DNA of 64,000 nt. Source: Druceiella hillmani (taxonomy: Eukaryota > Arthropoda > Insecta > Lepidoptera > Hepialidae). The notes below the pieces were generated by a model. That model was not told where the DNA came from, ran no database searches, and was given only the letters and a program-made list of their open reading frames with translations. Shown here in pieces: positions 57,689 through 64,000 of the stretch. Where the stretch lies: contig JAYKKI010000052.1 of NCBI GenBank assembly GCA_039881145.1, positions 15,961,501 through 16,025,500 on the forward strand, written 5' to 3'. Position numbers and translations under genes: made by a program. How positions within the stretch are numbered: position 1 is the first letter of the stretch; each line of letters begins with the position of its first letter.

Positions 57689-60600
57689 ATGTTAAACATA
57701 AACACAACGAAATGGCTACCTTTGGAACCGAACGATTCACTTGAACTTTTTCAAAAGTGCAAAGAAATAGAAATGCTTTCCTATGGCGTTACTCGGATGC
57801 TCTTGGACGCCAACAAAAAATGGACGGATATGGATAATAGATTGTGTGGAAAAGATTTCGTCATGTTTGTTCATAATGTTCAGGTTTGTTTTATAATGAA
57901 TTCTTATAGTTTATTTTCTTAGTTAATCCACGATGAATATTGGATTACTTTGTGTTAGGAAATGATATAATGTTCTATTAATATATTGAATTTTTATTAA
58001 ATTATAGTGGAAACTATATTTTAATTTTATCATTACAAGTTAGTTTTTCGTTGAGAAAATATTCTAGTAGCAAATAAAAAAAACAAGGGATTTTAAAACT
58101 AATATTGGAATTGTTTTTGATTAAAAACTGGTGTAGTTATAGAGTACATTATTTGTTTCTAGTTATTGCATGGGCAAAATAATGCTTTATGTCATTTCCT
58201 TAACCGTTTTAGTGCTATGGTTTTTTACTCGTATATACTTAAAAATGTCAAAGAAATATTTTGTTTTTGATGTCATTTACGCTTGTCTCGAAAAAAAAAC
58301 TGTATCTCTTCCAAAAATTATCCAATTTTAATAATTTTTTCCGTGTTTTCTTAATAAAAACTTGTACAAGGATAAAATTATGGAAATATATAATGTGAAC
58401 AAAAATTATAACAAAAACTGAAATCAAGGTCATATCGTATTTTCGCAGTGCGGTACATCCTCCGTACCAGAAAAATAATTGTTATCGTCACTATTATCAC
58501 TATCACTCAAAATTTGCATTACGTTCAAAATTTGTATTACGCCAAATGTGAGCGCACCACAATGTCACTCCCACTATTACTTTCTTCACAACTTGAAAAA
58601 CGATCATTTTCACTCGAAGTATTTTCATATTCCGACATTATGGGTTAAAAATTTTCTTTTCCTGGATCCTTTTTATATTGTAATTACTAATAATATTATA
58701 ATTTGAACTTTATGTAACACGTAGAAAGATAAAAAATTAGCGACGTGTGCGAGCGACCTCCCCTACTACGCGCTAAACAGCAACTGATTTCGCAAGCGCC
58801 ATCGCGCTCGTGGCAAATTTAGTTAGTATGCGATGGCGCTTGTCGGCATTCAAACGGTTAAAGATTTGTTCATTATGATAGACACGAGACAATAAACCGA
58901 TACAAATTTTTTTGTCTATTTCTTTTACCGGCACTTTCTTTTTCCAGGCTCTAGAGCAATTGGTAGAATACTTGTCAAAATTGGTGAAAGCGTATTATAA
59001 GTTGAGTCCAAAGCTAGCTCGTTTAGGGACTAACTCGCAGGACCATTCTTTGTCACTTAGCAAGAGAAATTTTATTACGGACATTTTGTGTCGGAGGCGT
59101 TATATCCTGTTGCATGTCATTCATACTTTGGTGACTACCATCATGAGTAGTTGTTTATTCAGGGAGGATATAAGGAAATTGATGGAGTTGTTCTTCAGGT
59201 TTGTACTAGTTTGATCATAAATTAAGATTTTAGTGTTAAATGTTAGTTTAACAAAAATTTAGAAATGCAATTCTAAACTTTGGTTAAAGTAATTAAAATC
59301 AATACTTCGACTTGATAATTGGTAACTGCCGTCTATGGTTTTGCTTTATTTATATTGATTTGTTGTTAAAATTGGTCGAAGTAATGTTTTGAAAGTACGT
59401 CTCCACAATAATTGGGTATTTGACAACATTTTTTTTATTTCATTAATCATAATTTCAAGGTACAATCCGATGAAAAGTGAAAAATTTTTTTAATAATCTT
59501 AAAAATTGACCAAGTTATAAGAGTTCAAATTTAACCTTTAGAGAAGGACGGCAATACTGTGTTGTGAGGTCATTTTTAATATTGCACATTATATTCTATG
59601 AGAGCAAAAGAGACAGGGATATACCCAACTCTATCCGTATCTTCAAATTTAGAAGCCTACAGCTGGCTTATTTTTCAATCAATTTTTGAATTTTTATCAA
59701 GACTGGTTTTTAATTGACTTATATTTCACAATATTGTACGAAAAATATCAAAATTTAGAATAAGTCAATTATCTTATTATATTTCTGAATGTGAACCACT
59801 CGGTGATGTGAATCACTTTACGTTGCTCTCTATGGAAACATAGACGGTAAGTAAGAAAATTAAGAAGAAGAATGACAAAAATACTATTTAATTTAAAAAA
59901 TTAATATGAAAAAGAAACGTAGTGTTTTTGTCTCGAAGTGTTTGTTAATGGAGATAAGAATAATACCCCCATGTGTTTGTTATATAATATGCTTTTGTAT
60001 TATTTTTGACCAAGACAAATTAACAGATGCAAAAAATTACGATGATACTTCAAAATTAATTATCCTATTTGCAAAAAATATATTTTTTAGCGAACAAAAG
60101 ATATAATATTTTTGTATCATCATAATTTTTGTATCATCGTATTTTTGTATCATTGTAAGAGGTAGATTTAAAATATTTTTTATTTAAGTATGGTTTTAAT
60201 ATTTATATACTTTGTAACAATAATTTGTGACACTGTTAAATAATTTTTCCAAATTTCATTTGCAGTATTATCATACTATACAACGAACTACTGGGATTAA
60301 GTAGCAAATCTTTTGTGTCTAAATTTAACATCTGTAGCAATGCTTGTCCTATTGTAATAACACAGACCAAAAAGATATCCATTACAAAAATAGTCCAGGT
60401 ACATAATATTCAATATTAATTTATTTTATATTATAACAACACTGTTCTGAAATAATTTCAACTGAGTCTCACATACAGAACCTAGCCAAGAGTCGAGCTG
60501 AGCACAACTGCCATCGTTTAATTAGATGTCTCGTACAGAACTATAAAACTAGTGCTACTTCAGATAATGATGCGTATTCTAATACTTCAAGCATAGAAAT

Positions 60601-63600
60601 ATATCAGTAAGTATTGATTACGTTTTTTGCTTGCTTGTTTTTATTTAGACATCTTTTATTTTTGGGGCTAAATCATTTTGAATATTGATAATAGTATGAG
60701 ATAAACACAATTAAAACGTTAAGGAGTCCTCATGTTGTCATAATTAATACTATTGAATAAAGTTGCCTAGGGTAGTAAATGTGTTTAATATTTTTGGAAA
60801 ATTTTGTGTCGGAGATGTATCTGGATTATTGTGTCTGTCTGTTAGAGCAACATGTAAAAACTATTGGACGGGTTTTAAAAGATCTCTCACTGAGATGATG
60901 CTTGGAGTTCAGATTAAAATAAAAATGATCTTTTGGCCTTATTGAGTATTTTGTGAGGGCCCTTTATCCATCAGTTTATTAAAGTGTTATATAAAAATTA
61001 TTCGACCAATTTGAATGGTTATCTTGGAGTTCAGATTGAAATTTAGTCTTTGGCTTTGATTAAATATAACTGATGAAAAATAATTGTTGAAACCGTCACT
61101 TCATTCAAGTTCAAATTAAAATATATCACTTTTATCCTGGTTGAGAGTACATCTTGGAAGTAAATATTTATTTTGGATTAAAATTCTGCTTAATTAACAG
61201 AATATCAACACAAATGGAGCTACAGGTAAAAGCTAGTTGGGAATAAAACGAAGGTTGGGGAATGATCTAGTTTTAATATTATTATTTAAACAACATAAGA
61301 GCTATGCTTTACATGGGAAAGGGTTTGAGTATTTTGCATGAGAAAAAATGTGCTCCTAATGCCATGATTTAAAAAAAAAACACAACTAATTGTATTGTTA
61401 TTAATCATAACTAACAGCATTTTTATCATAAACACAAAGTGATAATGTGATATGAATCAAGTTGAAAAAATGTAAACACTGCCTGCAAGTTACTTCTTGA
61501 AAGCAATTTTATAACTGTGAGAATGGTATTGGCATGCTTATTTTTGTATTTATGTTGAATGATATTAAAAACCAAACATTTCATTAGTTTATTAATAAAA
61601 AAGATTTAACTTAGTAGAGCTTATTAGCTTATAATAAAGGCAATTAATTAAGAGAACACTTGGTAAGTAAATTTTTGGTGACATCACCCACAAGAATTTA
61701 ACCCAAGTTTAAAATAATTTTTACATTGAAATTGAAACTGGCATATTTCACCTTTTTTCAATTTGCATATGTTTTTCGGTTTGAAATAATGGGACTAACA
61801 GATTAGATTTTCTATGATTAATTGCTAGTAAATTAGAGAATTTTTTAAGACAGCTGTTAGAATTTTTTTAACTATGATTTTTAGCTAGAGCGTTGCGAAA
61901 TTTGGGAAAGAATTTTTTGCTTGAGTGAAATTTTAAAAACTATAATATTTGTCGAAATACTTTTATTGCCAATAAGAAAATTTTCATTTGGTATCCTAGG
62001 ACTTTTATTAAACTATTCTCATGAAAAAAATATGGTGATAGTGCAAATATTCAATATTAATTTATTTTATGTTATAACAATACTGATTTGATATAATTTT
62101 ATACCCAAATGATAATTTTTTTAGGCGAGAGGTTTGTTAGAAATACATTTAAACCTAAATAACTTCTGAACTATAAAATTTCGGCTGACGTGTGGGGGTG
62201 TGCAGATTCTCTATCACCTGGCTGGTCCATCTTCAATTATGCACTCGTATATATGTATACATGATTAATATTACATATATATGATTAATCATGAATTACC
62301 AAGCAATTCTGTAATTACATTTCTAAAGTACCAATGGATCAAAAAAAACCTGTGAAGCAGAGTAGAACTTGCACTACCAGGAATCCGTACACATTTAGGC
62401 ATGTATAAACATTTAAGTGTATACATATAGTGTTTTTTATTAAAATATTTATAAACATTTGAGTGTATACATATAGTGTTTTTTATTAAACTATTTATAA
62501 GCATTTGAGTGTATACATATAGTGTTTTTTATTAAACTATTTATAAACATTTGAGTGTATACGTATAGTGTTTTTTATTAAACTATAAACATTTAAGATT
62601 ATACATATAGTGTATTTTATTAAACTATTTATAAACATTTAAGTGTATATAGTGTTTTTTATTAACCTATTTACAAATATAAATTTTTTACGACACAAAT
62701 ACATAAATATATTACCTACTATATCCTCCACAGGCATAAAAATAAACTAATTATGAACATATATATGATTTTGTATTTTTCTTTTTAGTTCTTCTATAAG
62801 ATCTCCAATTATGCCAACTTTTACAATTCTAGGTTGAAGATAAGTTTTTCTGATCAGACTATTATATGAATAAAAAAAAATGTGTTTTAAAGGACTATAT
62901 CTTTTTGTTGGGTGAACCAAAAAAATTGAAATTTTTACACCACTTATAGGCCTCAGTGTACAATATTAATTTCAACTTGATATCTCTAGTCTTTTATGGG
63001 AAAAAGGACTTTGACACACAGACGGACGGACGACCAAGTGATCCTACAAGGGTTGCATTTTCTTATATTGAGGGATGGGACCCTAAAAAGGTGAAGACTG
63101 AACAAGTCCTGCGACAACACATCAATGTGCTTGAAAGGCTTTTTTTCACAAATCACAGTCTAGGTAGGTTTATACATTCGTGAAAAAATAACCATGTGGT
63201 AGGAAAAAAATATGATCTCTTGTTTTCATGACCGTGGGAGTTGAGGTCATGTAGAAGTTCGGGACAAGTGAAGTCGGCATTAATGTTTAACCCTCGGTAG
63301 TGTGAAAGGAAATATTATTTTTCCATATTCATTAATTAATGAATAATGTATCTATCCCATTTCAGTACTTTAACAAAGCACATCACACCACCGGCTTCAG
63401 GTGTAAGCAAGGAACTATCTAAACCACAAGTAAATATTCCACAGGAAAATAAAAAAGTTCCTTTTTCAAAAACTATAGTAGAGGTCGGAAAGGCGGAAGA
63501 AGTGACAGTTAATGTCCAATCTGCTTTACCAATAAACGAATTTCCATGTCAAGCACCAATCCAAGCATTAGACTTTGGACTCACTTCTGACAGCGAAGTT

Positions 63601-63669
63601 CCTTATAGTTCCTTAGTAGAACATGATGAAACCGAAACGGAATATGAAGATCAAGAAGGTTTGCATTAA
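57689..63669 (+). CDS. NEPRO: Probable NEPRO (nucleolus and neural progenitor protein), 3' end uncertain
   Basis: Five exons join in frame: 57689-57883, 58948-59198, 60266-60398, 60479-60606 and 63366-63669, giving 336 aa; all introns are GT...AG. The start is preceded by an in-frame TGA. The N-terminal half is helical and hydrophobic-rich: LELFQKCKEIEMLSYGVTRM, ALEQLVEYLSKLVKAYYKLS, RRRYILLHVIHTLVTTIMSS, and ELFFRSIIILYNELLGLSSK across the exon 2/3 junction. I align the last block with VLKRLILLYEPLFGL in human NEPRO, a nucleolar protein of RNase MRP involved in rRNA processing. The C-terminal part is polar and ends in an acidic run (DETETEYEDQEGLH). Human NEPRO is longer (about 570 aa). The final exon has a usable donor, GAAG|GTTTGC, at 63658/63659, like two earlier donors in this gene (GTTTGT), and no AATAAA follows the stop. 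The gene may therefore continue past the window. The exon structure is well supported; the family name is a motif-level judgement. Confidence 0.6.
58204..58857 (-). mobile_element. Internally deleted piggyBac-like element
   Basis: TTAA target sites at 58200-58203 and 58858-58861 flank terminal repeats: ccgttttagtgc at the left, and gcattcaaacgg (complement ccgtttgaatgc) at the right, a piggyBac-type pattern. Near the right end the minus strand encodes MSEYENTSSENDRFSSCEES (start near 58640), then NSGSDIVV. This is the acidic Ser/Glu/Asp-rich start usual for piggyBac transposases. It soon meets stops; the catalytic domain is gone. A GC-rich inverted pair gcgccatcgc / gcgatggcgc lies sub-terminally (about 58796-58840). 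It is in NEPRO intron 1, antisense to the gene. Confidence 0.8.
62401..62690. repeat. 46-bp minisatellite, about six copies
   Basis: gtgtatacatatagtgtttt and following 'ttattaaactatttataaacattt' repeat with a 46-base period at 62417, 62463, 62509 and 62555; two further copies are shortened. It lies in intron 4 of the NEPRO-like gene. Confidence 0.9.
62940..63090 (+). repeat. Dispersed repeat tail copy
   Basis: Contains 'ttgatatctctagtc', 'cacagacggacggacg', 'gtgatcctacaaggg' and 'gggaccctaaaaag', the clearest copy in the window of the family also seen at 265-400. It lies in intron 4 of the NEPRO-like gene, sense orientation. Confidence 0.6.
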
Positions 63670-64000
63670 TTTTTTTAAAACTAGTGACATGATAAATAAT
63701 GGTTTTATAAAAGTTATTCTTAGAACATGGTGGAAATAATATATATTATTTCCGAAATAATATGTATTAATAATATATAATTAAATATATTTAAGGTTAG
63801 AGAAATATTTTGAGTATTAACATTTCATGTTCATATATCACACAATGAGTACGTTCCACTAGCCTCTCGCAATGCTCGTGCCCACGACTGCGATTGTACA
63901 TATTCCACTAGCTTGTCAACATTGTAACTGTCAGTCCAAGTGGAATGAGATAGGAACAATGCATATTGGTAACTATGAGTAAATGACGGGTATTACGAAA
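63670..64000. other. Window end after the NEPRO-like exon 5
   Basis: Either 3' UTR or the beginning of another intron. No AATAAA is seen. A 'gttccactagc' / 'attccactagc' direct repeat occurs at about 63853 and 63903, and 'aagtggaat' inverted at about 63939, suggesting a short repeat fragment. Confidence 0.4.

Overview
The window is AT-rich nuclear DNA from an insect. Three things support this. It carries spliced eukaryotic genes with GT-AG introns of up to about 9.4 kb. It holds a TTAGG-type (insect telomeric) repeat. It has many Tc1/mariner, piggyBac-like, Penelope-like and non-LTR remnants typical of insects. The order cannot be fixed from the sequence; some dispersed repeats (a 3' tail of the form GACAGACGGAC...AACCCTAAAA, and a TAATATTATAAATGTGAAAG block) resemble ones I associate with Lepidoptera and other insects.

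Layout. Positions 1-15167 hold no recognisable host gene, only decayed elements: a pogo/Tigger-like DDE transposase remnant (2941-4520) split by a 244-bp Penelope-type insertion, a hairpin enclosing telomeric repeats (4620-4694), a non-LTR retrotransposon remnant (about 10590-11930) and a 37-bp minisatellite (12121-12460). Then come NAA30 (15168-17071, minus, two exons), NAE1/APP-BP1 (20227-21843, minus, intronless) and, divergently, TMEM185 (23178-41064, plus, seven coding exons, 355 aa). Introns 2 and 4 of TMEM185 contain a Harbinger-like MITE broken by a mariner, a DD41D transposon, a Tc1 element, a hAT-like candidate and a tandem array of the exon 4 end with its splice donor. Positions 41065-57688 are again gene-free and hold three mariner copies, a Penelope-like fragment and minisatellites. 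The last gene (57689-63669, plus, five exons found, 336 aa) is probably NEPRO (RNase MRP/nucleolar protein); a 654-bp internally deleted piggyBac lies in its first intron and its 3' end may lie beyond the window.

The host genes are unrelated housekeeping functions: co-translational N-terminal acetylation (NatC), cullin neddylation, a multi-pass membrane protein and probably rRNA processing. They share no operon-like logic; the only promoter-level link visible is the 1.33-kb divergent region between NAE1 and TMEM185. The most unusual structure is the 105-bp array at 29486-30180, which repeats the end of TMEM185 exon 4 and multiplies its 5' splice site. Another set of signals is three close matches to the CTCF consensus (30693, 37884, 49426).
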